From: Hominenteromicrobium mulieris
Lineage (GTDB): Bacteria > Bacillota > Clostridia > Oscillospirales > Acutalibacteraceae
DNA length: 64,000 bases
Assembly: GCA_021029595.1 (NCBI GenBank)
Contig: JAJJOY010000008.1
Span: 62,001 to 126,000, forward strand
Reading direction: 5' to 3'
Shown here: positions 45,026 through 53,937 of the stretch, in pieces
Layout: every line of letters starts with the position of its first letter
Numbering within the stretch: position 1 is the stretch's first letter
Position numbers and translations under genes: made by a program
Notes under the pieces: model-generated
Seen by the model: the letters and a program-made list of their open reading frames with translations, nothing else
Database searches by the model: none
Told to the model about the DNA's origin: nothing

Positions 45026-47087
45026 GGTGCTCGCGCCCGCCGGTAATCCCGCGGCCCTGAAAGCGGCGGTGTTCGCCGGTGCGGATGCCGTGTACATGGG
45101 CGGCTCGCTGTTTTCCGCCAGGGCATCGGCGGTGAATTTTTCGCGTGAAGAAATGCGGGAAGCGGTGCTTTTTGCCCGCGAGCGCAATGTGCGCGTGTAC
45201 GTCACGGTTAACACGCTTTTAAAAGATGACGAACTTCCCGAAGCGCTCGATTTCTGCAAGTTTCTGTGTTCTGTTCCCGTAGACGGCATTTTGATCCAGG
45301 ACATGGGCCTGTTTAATATTCTGCGCGAAGCCTGCCCCGAGATGCCTTTGCACGCCTCTACCCAGATGAGCCTGCACACGCCCGGCGGCGCGGCCTTATT
45401 AAAAGAACTCGGTGCGTCCCGCGTTGTTTTGGCGCGTGAGATGTCTTTGAAAGAAATCGAAGAAGTCTCCAAAAAGACCGATGTGGAGCTTGAAGCTTTC
45501 GTGCACGGCGCGCTGTGCATGTCGCTTTCCGGCCAGTGCTATTTCAGCGCCATGCTCGGCGGCCGCAGCGGCAACCGTGGGCGCTGTGCTCAAACCTGCC
45601 GTCTGCCGTTTGCCGCGCCCGGTGGCACGGGGCACGACCTCAGTTTAAAGGACATGTCGTTCATCGACCACATCGAAACGCTGCACAATGCCGGCGTATG
45701 TTCCGCAAAGATCGAGGGTCGCATGAAGCGGCCGGAATACGTGGCGGCGGCAGTCGCGGCGTGCCGAAAAGCGGCAGACGGCGAGCCTGTGCCGGAAAAC
45801 CTGCTCGAACATTTAAACGCGGTGTTCTCGCGCTCCGGCTTTACGGACGGCTATCTGTCCGCTCACAGAGGACGCATTATGTTCGGCACCCGCACAAAGG
45901 AAGACGTGGAGAGCGCAAATTCCGCCGTGTTCGCGCAGCTGCATACTTTATATAAAAACGAAGCGCAGCGTGTGCCGGTGACATTCACATTAAGCGCCTT
46001 TGCGGGCGAAAACCCGCGCGTCACAGTCTCGGACGGCGAAAACGAAGCAGTCGTCACGGCAGAAGACTGCGTATGCGAAATCGCGCAGAAGCTGCCTGTC
46101 AACACCGAACGCTGGGAGCAGCAGTTAAGAAAAACCGGCGGCACGCCGTATTTGTGCGAAGCGGTGCAAATTGACACCGATGAAAAAACCGCATTGCCCA
46201 TTTCCGTTTTGAACGGTCTGCGCCGTGAAGCGCTGGAAAAGCTCGGCGAACAGCGCCGCGAAAAGCCCGCCGTATCGTTTAAAGATATTCCGCTTGATAC
46301 GCGTACACATGGTGGAAGCGGCCGGCCTAAACTCCGCGCGTTCTTCAAAGACTGCGCGCAGGTGCCGGAAAACATTTCCATGCTGGAAGCGGTCATTCTG
46401 CCGCTCGACGCCGACGAAACGACGCGCACGCGCTGCAAAAACGCGGGTGTTGAGGTAATTCTTGCCCTGCCGCGCGCGCTGTGGGGCATCGAAAACGCGG
46501 TGCGCGCACGCATGGAAGCGTGCAAAGCCATGGGCGATACGCACTTTTACTGCGGCAATCTCGGTGCGCTCGCCCTGTGCAAGGAACTTGGTGTGTCCGC
46601 ACACGGCGGATTTTCGCTCAATGTATTCAATACGGAATGCCTGCGCTTTTTTGAAGAATTCGGCTTAGACGATACCGAGCTTTCCTTTGAGCTGACCGGC
46701 GACGAAATTCGCGGCCTCGGCGGCGAGCTGCCGCGCGGCATTTTGCTCTACGGCCGTCAGCCCCTGATGCTCACGCGCAACTGTCCGCTTGCAAATTCGC
46801 CGAAGGGCTGCTTAAACTGCAAGCATGCGGGCAAAATCCGTGACCGCAAGGGCGTGGAATTTCCCGTGCACTGCACGCGTTTTGAGGGCAAAACCGTGTA
46901 TTCCGAGGTCTTTAACAGCGTGCCGCTCGTGCTCTTTGACCGCCCCGTTTCAAATGTCGATTTCGGTGTTTTACGCTTCTCTGTGGAAAACGCCGTGGAA
47001 ACGCAGGCGATTTTAGACGCTGCCGTTCGTCATGAAAAGCCGCATTCCGACTGCACCCGAGGACTTTTCCTCCGCGGCGTGCTTTGA
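45006..47087 (+). CDS. U32 family peptidase / RlhA-type 23S rRNA hydroxylation protein
   Basis: A 693-residue protein. The N-terminal TIM-barrel has ELLAPAG-like VLAPAGNPAALKAAV and ADAVYMGG. The U32 cysteine cluster is FVHGALCMSLSGQCYFS with GRSGNRGRCAQTCR, and C-terminal Cys residues lie in NCPLANSPKGCLNCKH. The long C-terminal part fits DUF3656-containing members such as E. coli RlhA (YdcP), which hydroxylates C2501 of 23S rRNA with iron-sulphur involvement. Peptidase activity is doubtful for this branch. The GTG at 45006 has AAGGAGA about 7 bases upstream and lies within zapA. Confidence 0.85.
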   Translation: MKTKKIEVLAPAGNPAALKAAVFAGADAVYMGGSLFSARASAVNFSREEMREAVLFARERNVRVYVTVNTLLKDDELPEALDFCKFLCSVPVDGILIQDMGLFNILREACPEMPLHASTQMSLHTPGGAALLKELGASRVVLAREMSLKEIEEVSKKTDVELEAFVHGALCMSLSGQCYFSAMLGGRSGNRGRCAQTCRLPFAAPGGTGHDLSLKDMSFIDHIETLHNAGVCSAKIEGRMKRPEYVAAAVAACRKAADGEPVPENLLEHLNAVFSRSGFTDGYLSAHRGRIMFGTRTKEDVESANSAVFAQLHTLYKNEAQRVPVTFTLSAFAGENPRVTVSDGENEAVVTAEDCVCEIAQKLPVNTERWEQQLRKTGGTPYLCEAVQIDTDEKTALPISVLNGLRREALEKLGEQRREKPAVSFKDIPLDTRTHGGSGRPKLRAFFKDCAQVPENISMLEAVILPLDADETTRTRCKNAGVEVILALPRALWGIENAVRARMEACKAMGDTHFYCGNLGALALCKELGVSAHGGFSLNVFNTECLRFFEEFGLDDTELSFELTGDEIRGLGGELPRGILLYGRQPLMLTRNCPLANSPKGCLNCKHAGKIRDRKGVEFPVHCTRFEGKTVYSEVFNSVPLVLFDRPVSNVDFGVLRFSVENAVETQAILDAAVRHEKPHSDCTRGLFLRGVL

Positions 47088-47088
47088 T

Positions 47089-47208
47089 TGTGGAAAACTC
47101 GGTGGAAAGTGTTTAGAACTTTCTTTTTGAACAGACTGTGAACTCAAAAAAACCGCAGAAATAAGCCGTTTTTCATTTTCCACAGCGCTGTGGAAACAGT
47201 TATCCACA
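47089..47208 (+). promoter_or_regulatory. Cluster of DnaA-box-like sites upstream of dut
   Basis: A perfect TTATCCACA is at 47200-47208. TTTTCCACA variants lie at 47176-47184 and, inverted, at 47189-47197 (TGTGGAAAC) and 47089-47097 (TGTGGAAAA). The two middle sites form a 20-bp perfect palindrome at 47177-47196. The surrounding stretch is AT-rich and noncoding. It may be a DnaA titration or regulatory site. Confidence 0.6.
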
Positions 47209-47280
47209 ATGAGGGAAAACCGGGAAAAAGTGTGAAAAACGGGAATTTTTGGGATACTGTATATAGACAAGGAGCAAAAA

Positions 47281-47730
47281 ATGGAACAAAATATGGTTTT
47301 AAAACTGATGCGTGTGCGCGAGGGTGCGATCATCCCGAAGCAGGCGACGGCGGGCAGCGCGGGCTATGACCTGTGCGCGTGTATGGACGCCCCGCAGACG
47401 ATCGAGCCGGGCGAGCGCTGCGTATTTCCGAGCGGTCTTGCGGCGGAGATCCCCGCGGGTACGGCGGGCTTCGTTTTCACTCGCAGCGGTCTCGGCATCA
47501 AAAAGGGCATTCATGTCACGAACGGTGTCGGTGTCATCGACAGCGATTACCGCGGCGAAATCCAGATCGGCCTGCACAATCTCAGCGCGGAGCCGTACAC
47601 GGTGCAGCCGGGCGAGCGCATTGCGCAAATGATTATTATGCCGTATTTCGCGCCGGTGATTGAGGAGGTCACATCTCTAACGGAGACTGACCGCGGTGCG
47701 GGTGGATTCGGAAGCACGGGGACAAAATAA
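47281..47730 (+). CDS. dut: dUTP diphosphatase
   Basis: A 149-residue homotrimeric dUTPase that hydrolyses dUTP to dUMP, keeping uracil out of DNA and supplying thymidylate synthesis. The five conserved motifs are visible: AGSAGYDLCA, TRSGLGIKKG, GVGVIDSDYRGEIQIGLHN, GERIAQMII and the C-terminal P-loop-like RGAGGFGSTG. AAGGAG lies about 7 bases before the ATG. It stands alone between the DnaA-box cluster and mreB. Confidence 0.96.
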   Translation: MEQNMVLKLMRVREGAIIPKQATAGSAGYDLCACMDAPQTIEPGERCVFPSGLAAEIPAGTAGFVFTRSGLGIKKGIHVTNGVGVIDSDYRGEIQIGLHNLSAEPYTVQPGERIAQMIIMPYFAPVIEEVTSLTETDRGAGGFGSTGTK

Positions 47731-47765
47731 ATTTTCAAATTGCGGCGGTGTTCACGATTTTTCGG

Positions 47766-47794
47766 TTGAAGCTCCGCCGCTGTTTTGTTATACT
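47766..47794 (+). promoter_or_regulatory. mreB operon promoter
   Basis: TTGAAG (47766-47771), 17 bases, TATACT (47789-47794) with a TG extended -10 element. The leader to the ATG at 47871 is about 70 bases. Confidence 0.78.
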
Positions 47795-47870
47795 GAATAA
47801 GTATGAGTACCGTGCGCCGCAAAGACGCGCTGCTTACCAAAGTTTTACCCGTTTCGGGAGGTCTTATCCT

Positions 47871-48959
47871 ATGGGTTCTCTGCAATCTACGATCATGGCG
47901 GGTCTTTCCTCGCTTTTTTCTCTTTTTTCAACATCTATCAAAGACATCGGCATCGACCTCGGCACGGCCAACACGCTCGTTTATGTGCGCGGTGAGGGCA
48001 TCGTGCTGCGCGAGCCGTCCGTGGTGGCGGTGGACGCGAACTCCAACGAGGTTTTAGCCATCGGCAAAAAGGCCAAAGAAATGCTCGGCCGCACGCCGGA
48101 GTCCATCACGGCGGTACGCCCGTTAAAAGACGGCGTCATTGCGGATTTTGAGGTGACGGCAGCCATGCTCAAATACTTTGTGCGCAAGGCCATCAAGGCC
48201 GGTTCGTTCACGCGCCCGCACATCGTCATCTGCATTCCCTCCGGCGTTACGGAGGTGGAGCGCCGCGCGGTGGAGGACGCCGCAAAGCAGGCGGGCGCAA
48301 GCCGTGTAGAGCTCATTTTGGAGCCGGTCGCGGCGGCCATAGGCGCAGGGCTGCCCACGGGCGAGCCGGTTGCGAGCATGGTTCTGGACATCGGCGGCGG
48401 CACAAGCGAAACGGCGGTCATCTCCTACGGCGACCCCATCGTGGCAGATTCCGTCCGTGTGGCAGGCGATAAATTTGACGCAGCTATTGTTTCGTACTTG
48501 CGCAAAAAGTACGGTGTGCTTATCGGCGAACGCACTGCGGAGGACGTGAAATTGCAGATCGGCTCCGCTTACCCGCTTGAGGAACTCGGCAGTGTCTCCA
48601 TGGAGGTGCGCGGTCGCAGCGCGGCGGATGGCCAGCCGAAAAATATTACCGTCACGGCAGAAGACGTGCGCGAGGCGCTTTTGGTGCCGCTGAAAGCTGT
48701 GTTCGAGTCCGTACACCGCGTTTTGGAGCGGACCCCGCCGGAGCTTTCCGCAGATCTTTTGAATATGGGTCTCACGCTCACGGGCGGTGGTGCACTGCTG
48801 CGTGGCTTAGACCGCTTTTTGCATGAAGCGACGGGCCTGCCCGTGCAGGTCGCGGAGCGCCCGCTCGACTGCGTAGCCGAGGGTGCAGGCCGCACATTAG
48901 AGGGCAAAGCGCATATCCCCGCAAACGCGCGCGGCGCGGTAAAAGCTGCAGAAAAATAA
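47871..48959 (+). CDS. mreB: Rod shape-determining protein MreB
   Basis: A 362-residue bacterial actin that organises lateral cell-wall synthesis. The nucleotide motifs are phosphate-1 DLGTANT at 29-35, LDIGGGTSETAVIS (phosphate 2) and LTGGGALLRGLD (adenosine). The N-terminal MGSLQSTIMAGLSSLFSLFS is hydrophobic and amphipathic, likely a membrane-binding helix. ATG 47871 has GGGAGGT 8 bases upstream. ATG 47895 would remove part of that helix. It heads mreB-mreC-mreD-PBP2. Confidence 0.96.
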   Translation: MGSLQSTIMAGLSSLFSLFSTSIKDIGIDLGTANTLVYVRGEGIVLREPSVVAVDANSNEVLAIGKKAKEMLGRTPESITAVRPLKDGVIADFEVTAAMLKYFVRKAIKAGSFTRPHIVICIPSGVTEVERRAVEDAAKQAGASRVELILEPVAAAIGAGLPTGEPVASMVLDIGGGTSETAVISYGDPIVADSVRVAGDKFDAAIVSYLRKKYGVLIGERTAEDVKLQIGSAYPLEELGSVSMEVRGRSAADGQPKNITVTAEDVREALLVPLKAVFESVHRVLERTPPELSADLLNMGLTLTGGGALLRGLDRFLHEATGLPVQVAERPLDCVAEGAGRTLEGKAHIPANARGAVKAAEK

Positions 48960-49003
48960 ATTGAATTTGACTTTAAATAAAAATCGAAAGGCAGGTGCGG
49001 CGC

Positions 49004-49915
49004 ATGGAGAAATTCACCTCTAAAAATTTTAAAATTTTAATGATCGCGGTTGTCATTCTGCTCGGCGTGCTCGTGTACGGCTTAAACGCCGGAACATCCG
49101 TGTTCTCAAACGTGTTCGGCACGGTATCCGCACCGTTGCTCACGGCGGGGACGAATACCACCGGGGGTGCAAAGGAGTTTTTAAATTTGGACGGCATGTC
49201 CAAAGAGGAGCTTAAAGCGCTGTACAACGACCTTTCGGAGGAAAACCGGAAGCTGCGCGAACAGCTCGTGGATTACTACACCTTAAAAGACGAGAATGCT
49301 TCGTATGAAAATATCCTCTCCGTCAAAAAAGCCATGCCCGACCTGCAATTAGCCGCGGGAAGCGTCGTAGGGCGCGACCCGAACGACGTGTTCGGTGATT
49401 TCACCATCAACTGCGGCAGCCTTGCGGGCGTATCCGTCGGCGATGCCGTCATCACGGAAACGGGCGTCGTGGGCGTTGTGGAGGAGGTCTACGCCGCGTC
49501 AAGCCGCGTGCGGTCGATTTTATCCGAAAAGACGCAGATCGGCGCCACGGATAAATCATGCAAGGAAAGCGGCGTCGTCACAAGCGACATCCAGTTCGCA
49601 AACAGCGGCAAGGTAAAAATGCTGTACCTTACAAGAGATACCGAGGTGCAGCCGGGCTCCATCATTACCACGAGCGGCGCGGGCGGCGTGTTTCCGGGCG
49701 ATTTGCTCATCGGGCGTGTGGACAGTGTGGAGCGCAGCAACGCGGATTCCTCGTACTATGCCATTTTGACCCCATACGTGGATGTAACCGAGGTGACGGA
49801 CGTCTTCGTCGTGACGGATTTCGACGGCAAGGGCGACGTTACAACCGGCTTGCCGGAGACGAATAACAAAGATGAAGAAGACCCCGCGCAGACCGCAAGC
49901 AAGGGAAATGAATAA
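49004..49915 (+). CDS. mreC: Rod shape-determining protein MreC
   Basis: A 303-residue bitopic protein with an N-terminal TM (about 10-28, ILMIAVVILLGVLVYG), a coiled coil at about 65-105 (SKEELKALYNDLSEENRKLREQ) and the extracytoplasmic double beta-barrel core (VVGRDPNDVFGDFTINCGS, VSVGDAVITETGVVGVVEEV). The C-terminal tail is acidic. MreC links MreB filaments with PBP2 and activates the elongasome. ATG 49004 is preferred because AAAGGCAGGTG lies just before it. Confidence 0.95.
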   Translation: MEKFTSKNFKILMIAVVILLGVLVYGLNAGTSVFSNVFGTVSAPLLTAGTNTTGGAKEFLNLDGMSKEELKALYNDLSEENRKLREQLVDYYTLKDENASYENILSVKKAMPDLQLAAGSVVGRDPNDVFGDFTINCGSLAGVSVGDAVITETGVVGVVEEVYAASSRVRSILSEKTQIGATDKSCKESGVVTSDIQFANSGKVKMLYLTRDTEVQPGSIITTSGAGGVFPGDLLIGRVDSVERSNADSSYYAILTPYVDVTEVTDVFVVTDFDGKGDVTTGLPETNNKDEEDPAQTASKGNE

Positions 49916-49930
49916 AAGGAGTGAACAGCT

Positions 49931-50485
49931 GTGCCGAACCGCAAAAAATGGATACGCTATGTCTTGTATGCGGTCGAGATCCTGCTGCTGTTCCTGTTAC
50001 AGGATACACCGGGGCTGCTGCCGCAGATCATGGGCGTAAAACCGCTTCCGGTGCTCTCTGCCGCGCTCACCATTGCCATGGTGGAGGCGTGCACACCCGC
50101 TATGGCGTTCGGCATGTACGCCGGGTTTCTTGCCGATATCGGTAGCGGGGCTGTGTTCGGGTATCACGCGCTCACGTTCGGCGTGCTGTGCTTTTTGCTG
50201 AGCGGTCTGTGCGGCACCAGAATTCAAATTCAGCTTTTCACATCGGTATTGATGGGTCTGTGGAGCTGTGCCGTCGCCGTTTTGCTCGATTGGCTCGCGC
50301 TGTACGTTGCAGCCGGGTATTCACTGACGCTGTACGCGCTCGTCACAAAGTATCTGCCCATCTATTTTTACACGCTTTTAACGATACCCGCGTGCTACGG
50401 TTTGCAGGCGTGGGTGCGAAAGCCCCGCGTGCGCAGCGCCATACGGCGGCGCAGGTCAAAGCTGCATAAGCTGCAAAAAATTTAA
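49931..50485 (+). CDS. mreD: Rod shape-determining protein MreD
   Basis: A 184-residue multi-pass membrane protein with about five or six TM helices and a strongly basic C-terminus (RKPRVRSAIRRRRSKLHK). Sequence conservation in MreD is low. The call rests on topology, size, the GFLADIGSGAVFGYHAL segment and its place between mreC and the PBP gene. The GTG start has AAGGAG about 8 bases upstream. Confidence 0.88.
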   Translation: MPNRKKWIRYVLYAVEILLLFLLQDTPGLLPQIMGVKPLPVLSAALTIAMVEACTPAMAFGMYAGFLADIGSGAVFGYHALTFGVLCFLLSGLCGTRIQIQLFTSVLMGLWSCAVAVLLDWLALYVAAGYSLTLYALVTKYLPIYFYTLLTIPACYGLQAWVRKPRVRSAIRRRRSKLHKLQKI

Positions 50486-50511
50486 GTTTTCAACGAAGGG
50501 AGACGACAGCT

Positions 50512-52569
50512 GTGAAAAAAGGACGCGGCCGCTATATTTTCTGCGGCGTTATGCTTGCTGCCGTCTTTCTTTTGTATATCGGGCGGCTTGCCCAGTGGCA
50601 GCTTTTAGAGGGCAGCACGTTTGAAGAGGAGGCCGTACAGTCCTCCGCGACGTACTTAAAGCTCACCGGCACGCGCGGCGAAATTTTGGACTGTAACGGA
50701 AACGTGCTCGCAGGCAACCGCTCCGTGTATAATGCCATATACAGTCGTCTTTCCGGCAGCAATGAAACGCGCAATGCCGTCGTTTTGGAGGCTGTAAAGC
50801 TGCTCGAAACGCTGAACGTCCCGTGGACGGATCTCCTTCCCATCGAAATCAAATCGGGCAAATATCAGTTTAAAACCAAAATGACCGCCGAGATCGAAAC
50901 GCTGAAAAGCGAAGACATCTTAGACTTACCCTCGAGCGCTACGGCAGACGAGTGCATGGAATCGCTCATCGAGCGGTATGACCTCGAAGCCTATACAAGC
51001 CCCGAAAACATCCGCCGCATCGCGTCCGTGCGCTACGGCATGGAGCGCGCGTATTTCAGCCGTACGAACCCGTTCGTGCTCGCAAAAGATATTTCCATCG
51101 AAACGGTGGAGCTCTTAAGTGAGCGCAGCGTAGATTTGCCGGGTATTGAAACGCAGGTGGAGCAGACGCGCGAATACCCGGAGGGCGATTTGGCCCCGCA
51201 TATCGTCGGCACGCTGGGTGCCATTTCGCAGGAGCAGTACGATGCCGCCGAGGAAGCGGGCAACACGTATTCCGCCTCAAACGTTTCCGGCTATTCCTAT
51301 ACGGATACCGTCGGCCAAAGCGGCATTGAGAGCGTGTTCGAGTCTACCCTGCGCGGCAAAAACGGCAAAGAGAGCGTCACAACGGATGCTACCGGCAAAG
51401 TGACCTCCACCACCGTGACGGAGCCGCCGGAAGCGGGCGACTCCGTGTGGCTTACCATAGACAGCAATGTGCAGCGCGCGGCCGTAAACGCGCTCGCCGA
51501 GCAGATTGAAGCGAAGCCGACCGAAGACTGCGAGGCCGGTGCGGTTGTCGCCTTGGACGTGAACACCGGCGGCATCATCGCCAGCGCGACCTACCCGAAT
51601 TTCGACCTTGAAAAGTACAATACGGACGATGCGTATTTGACGCAGCTTTATGCGGACGAAAGCCAGCCGCTTTTCAACCGCGCATTAAACGGCATCTTTA
51701 CGCCGGGTTCCGTTTTTAAGCCCCTTGTCGCCTTGGCGGCGCTGGAGGAAGGCGTCATCACGCCGACCTCTCACCCCGTGAACTGCGACGGCGCGTACCA
51801 CTATTATGCGCCGGATTACGAACCGGGCTGCCTCGGCGTGCACGGCGAGGTGGATGTGTACGGCGCCATCCGCAACTCCTGTAACGCGTTTTTCTTTGAC
51901 GTGGGCCGCATGCTGACCATTCACAAAATGCACACGTATGCAGAGCTGTTCGCTCTCGGCGAAAAGACCGGGTGTGAATTGAACGAGACTGCGGGCATCA
52001 TGTCCGACCCCAAAACGTATACGGAGCGCCACGGCGCAAATTGGTATGACGGCCTCACCATTCAGGCAGCCATCGGCCAGTGCGACGATATGTTCACGCC
52101 AATCGAGCTTGCGGAATACTGCGCCATGATCGCAAACGGCGGCACGCGCTACAAAACGCATTTCTTAAATAAAGTCACGGACTACGACCGCGCGGTGGAA
52201 AAAGAGACCGCAGAGCCGGAGGTCGTGTTAAAAGCGGAGATTGAAGACGGATATTTCAAGGTCGTGCGCGAGGGCATGCGGCAGGTGTGCACAGAGGGCA
52301 CGGCGGCCTCGACCTTTTCGGATTTCGGCATTGCCGTTGCGGGCAAGACCGGCACGGCAGAAAACGCCGACCATTCCGATAACCTGACGTTCATCGGCTT
52401 TGCGCCGTACGAGAACCCGGAGATTGCCGTGGCGGTCGTCATCGAATACGGTGGCAAGGGCGATGCCGCAAAAGAGACGGCAAAGGCCGTTTTTGAAGCT
52501 TATTTTGCCGAAACGCTCCAAAAGGAGGCAAAAAACGCAGAAACCACGGTAACAGAGGGTGCGGAATGA
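50512..52569 (+). CDS. Penicillin-binding protein 2 (class B transpeptidase of the elongasome)
   Basis: A 685-residue monofunctional D,D-transpeptidase. One N-terminal TM (about 8-28) precedes the dimerisation domain (TRGEILDCNGNVLAGNRSVY), and the transpeptidase domain has SVFK at 400-403 (catalytic S400), SCN at 456-458 and KTG at 612-614. The SAxS-like GTAEN context and the C-terminal end are normal. It lies directly after mreD, the location of the rod-specific PBP2/MrdA in clostridia, so it should crosslink lateral wall peptidoglycan. No rodA is adjacent. Confidence 0.93.
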   Translation: MKKGRGRYIFCGVMLAAVFLLYIGRLAQWQLLEGSTFEEEAVQSSATYLKLTGTRGEILDCNGNVLAGNRSVYNAIYSRLSGSNETRNAVVLEAVKLLETLNVPWTDLLPIEIKSGKYQFKTKMTAEIETLKSEDILDLPSSATADECMESLIERYDLEAYTSPENIRRIASVRYGMERAYFSRTNPFVLAKDISIETVELLSERSVDLPGIETQVEQTREYPEGDLAPHIVGTLGAISQEQYDAAEEAGNTYSASNVSGYSYTDTVGQSGIESVFESTLRGKNGKESVTTDATGKVTSTTVTEPPEAGDSVWLTIDSNVQRAAVNALAEQIEAKPTEDCEAGAVVALDVNTGGIIASATYPNFDLEKYNTDDAYLTQLYADESQPLFNRALNGIFTPGSVFKPLVALAALEEGVITPTSHPVNCDGAYHYYAPDYEPGCLGVHGEVDVYGAIRNSCNAFFFDVGRMLTIHKMHTYAELFALGEKTGCELNETAGIMSDPKTYTERHGANWYDGLTIQAAIGQCDDMFTPIELAEYCAMIANGGTRYKTHFLNKVTDYDRAVEKETAEPEVVLKAEIEDGYFKVVREGMRQVCTEGTAASTFSDFGIAVAGKTGTAENADHSDNLTFIGFAPYENPEIAVAVVIEYGGKGDAAKETAKAVFEAYFAETLQKEAKNAETTVTEGAE

Positions 52570-52663
52570 CGCGTGCTTAGGGAGGATATTTGTCTGCTTC
52601 GACAAAAAAGCCGCCGTGTTTTTGTCTCGCTGTGATAAAATTGCGGTATAGCCATTTTTACTT

Positions 52664-52692
52664 TTGACTACCGTGCATTTTTGTGTTATTAT
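52664..52692 (+). promoter_or_regulatory. Promoter of the MinD-like gene
   Basis: TTGACT (52664-52669), 17 bases, TATTAT (52687-52692). The start codon at 52712 is only about 20 bases after the -10, so the leader is roughly 12 bases and just fits the GAGGT site. Confidence 0.75.
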
Positions 52693-52711
52693 GTTTAATG
52701 AGGTATTATCT

Positions 52712-53467
52712 ATGGGTACTGCTATTGTTGTCACATCGGGAAAAGGCGGCGTGGGAAAATCCACCGTTTCGCTTGGGCTGGCTTCTCAGTTTGCGGCGGG
52801 CGGCGAACGCGTTCTGCTTTTGGATTGTGACGCGGGCCTGCGCAGTCTGGACCGTATGACCGGCACAGAGGAAGCGCTCGTGTTTGACAGTTCGGACGTT
52901 GTGGCAGGGCGCTGCGCGCCTGCGGATGCGATTTACCCGTGCGTGACCATGCCCGGCGTGTCTTTAATGCCTGCCCCGGCAAGCGGCGAAGATCTTGTGC
53001 CGGAACGCGTCATGCTTAGACTCGTTCCGCTTTTAAAGCGCTATTTTGACCGCGTGATCCTTGATTCTCCCGCGGGCGTGGGGCGTGGCTTCCGCGCGGC
53101 GGCAGCGGCGGCGGACTGCGCGCTTATTGTGTGCAACTCGGACCCCGTGTGTATCCGCGATGCGTCCATCGTGCGCAGGCTTTTAACAGAGCTTGAGGTA
53201 CCGCAGCAGCGGCTCGTCATCAATCGCTTTAACGCCGAATATTTCGGCAGCCTTTCCGCCGGGCGGGAAGACGCCGGCGGCCTGCGCGACCTCGATGACG
53301 TCATCGACCAAAGCGGCGTGCGGCTCATCGGCATCGTACCCGAAGATAGACAAATGACGGCTGCTTTTCAGCGTGGCTGCGTGCCGGCGGATGACCTGCC
53401 CGGCATGACGGCGCTTTCCCGCATAGCGGCACGCATGAACGGTGTTTCGGTTCCCTTATCGTTGTGA
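52712..53467 (+). CDS. MinD/ParA-family ATPase
   Basis: A 251-residue deviant-Walker ATPase. Residues 9-18 are SGKGGVGKST with the signature lysine K11 and P-loop K16. LLLDCDAGLRSLD and VILDSPAGVGRGFRA follow as in MinD. The C-terminus (MTALSRIAARMNGVSVPLSL) is not an obvious amphipathic membrane-targeting helix as in typical MinD. Neither minC nor minE is adjacent, although in Bacillus minCD follows mreBCD. It may be an authentic but divergent MinD or a MinD-like ATPase with another partner. ATG 52712 is preferred to in-frame codons further upstream because of GAGGT. Confidence 0.78.
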   Translation: MGTAIVVTSGKGGVGKSTVSLGLASQFAAGGERVLLLDCDAGLRSLDRMTGTEEALVFDSSDVVAGRCAPADAIYPCVTMPGVSLMPAPASGEDLVPERVMLRLVPLLKRYFDRVILDSPAGVGRGFRAAAAAADCALIVCNSDPVCIRDASIVRRLLTELEVPQQRLVINRFNAEYFGSLSAGREDAGGLRDLDDVIDQSGVRLIGIVPEDRQMTAAFQRGCVPADDLPGMTALSRIAARMNGVSVPLSL

Positions 53468-53512
53468 CATTTGGGATAGGGGCCGAATGATTATAAACAG
53501 GGAGGAATTTTC

Positions 53513-53911
53513 ATGAATATCGCGCTTACGGCGCATGACGCAAAAAAAGAGCTTATGGTACAGTTCTGCATCGCTTACTGCGGCATCCTGAGCCGGCATA
53601 ATCTCTGTGCGACCGGCACCACCGGTAAGCTTGTAGAGGAAGCAACCGGTCTTTCGGTCCACCGCTTTTTAAGCGGCCCACAGGGCGGCGATCAGCAGAT
53701 TGCGGCGCGTATCTCCTGCAACGAGATCGACCTTTTGCTGTACTTCCGCGACCCCATGCAGAAGCAGGCACTGGAGCCGCACGATAAAAACCTGCTCCGT
53801 CTCTGCGACCTGAATAACATTCCCGTGGCGACGAACATCGCAACGGCAGAGGTGCTCATCCATGGTCTCGAGCGCGGCGACCTCGATTGGCGCGAGATTG
53901 TAAAGCTGTAA
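53513..53911 (+). CDS. mgsA: Methylglyoxal synthase
   Basis: A 132-residue cytoplasmic enzyme that converts dihydroxyacetone phosphate to methylglyoxal and phosphate, a bypass of lower glycolysis under phosphate limitation or sugar excess. It starts [12 protein letters not shown] and has the phosphate site CATGTTGKL, the catalytic Asp in GPQGGDQQI (D60), FRDPMQ and the ATNIATAE end. GGAGG lies about 8 bases before the ATG. In several Firmicutes mgsA sits near the min/mre region, as here. Confidence 0.95.
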   Translation: MNIALTAHDAKKELMVQFCIAYCGILSRHNLCATGTTGKLVEEATGLSVHRFLSGPQGGDQQIAARISCNEIDLLLYFRDPMQKQALEPHDKNLLRLCDLNNIPVATNIATAEVLIHGLERGDLDWREIVKL

Positions 53912-53937
53912 ATTTAAAACCAAAGCGTATGCTTTGA

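Noticed and set aside
47089..47208. Chromosomal replication origin
   Set aside because: DnaA-box-like sites are present, but dnaA, dnaN, recF, gyrB or rpmH are not nearby and there is no long AT-rich unwinding region with repeats; only a cluster is claimed.
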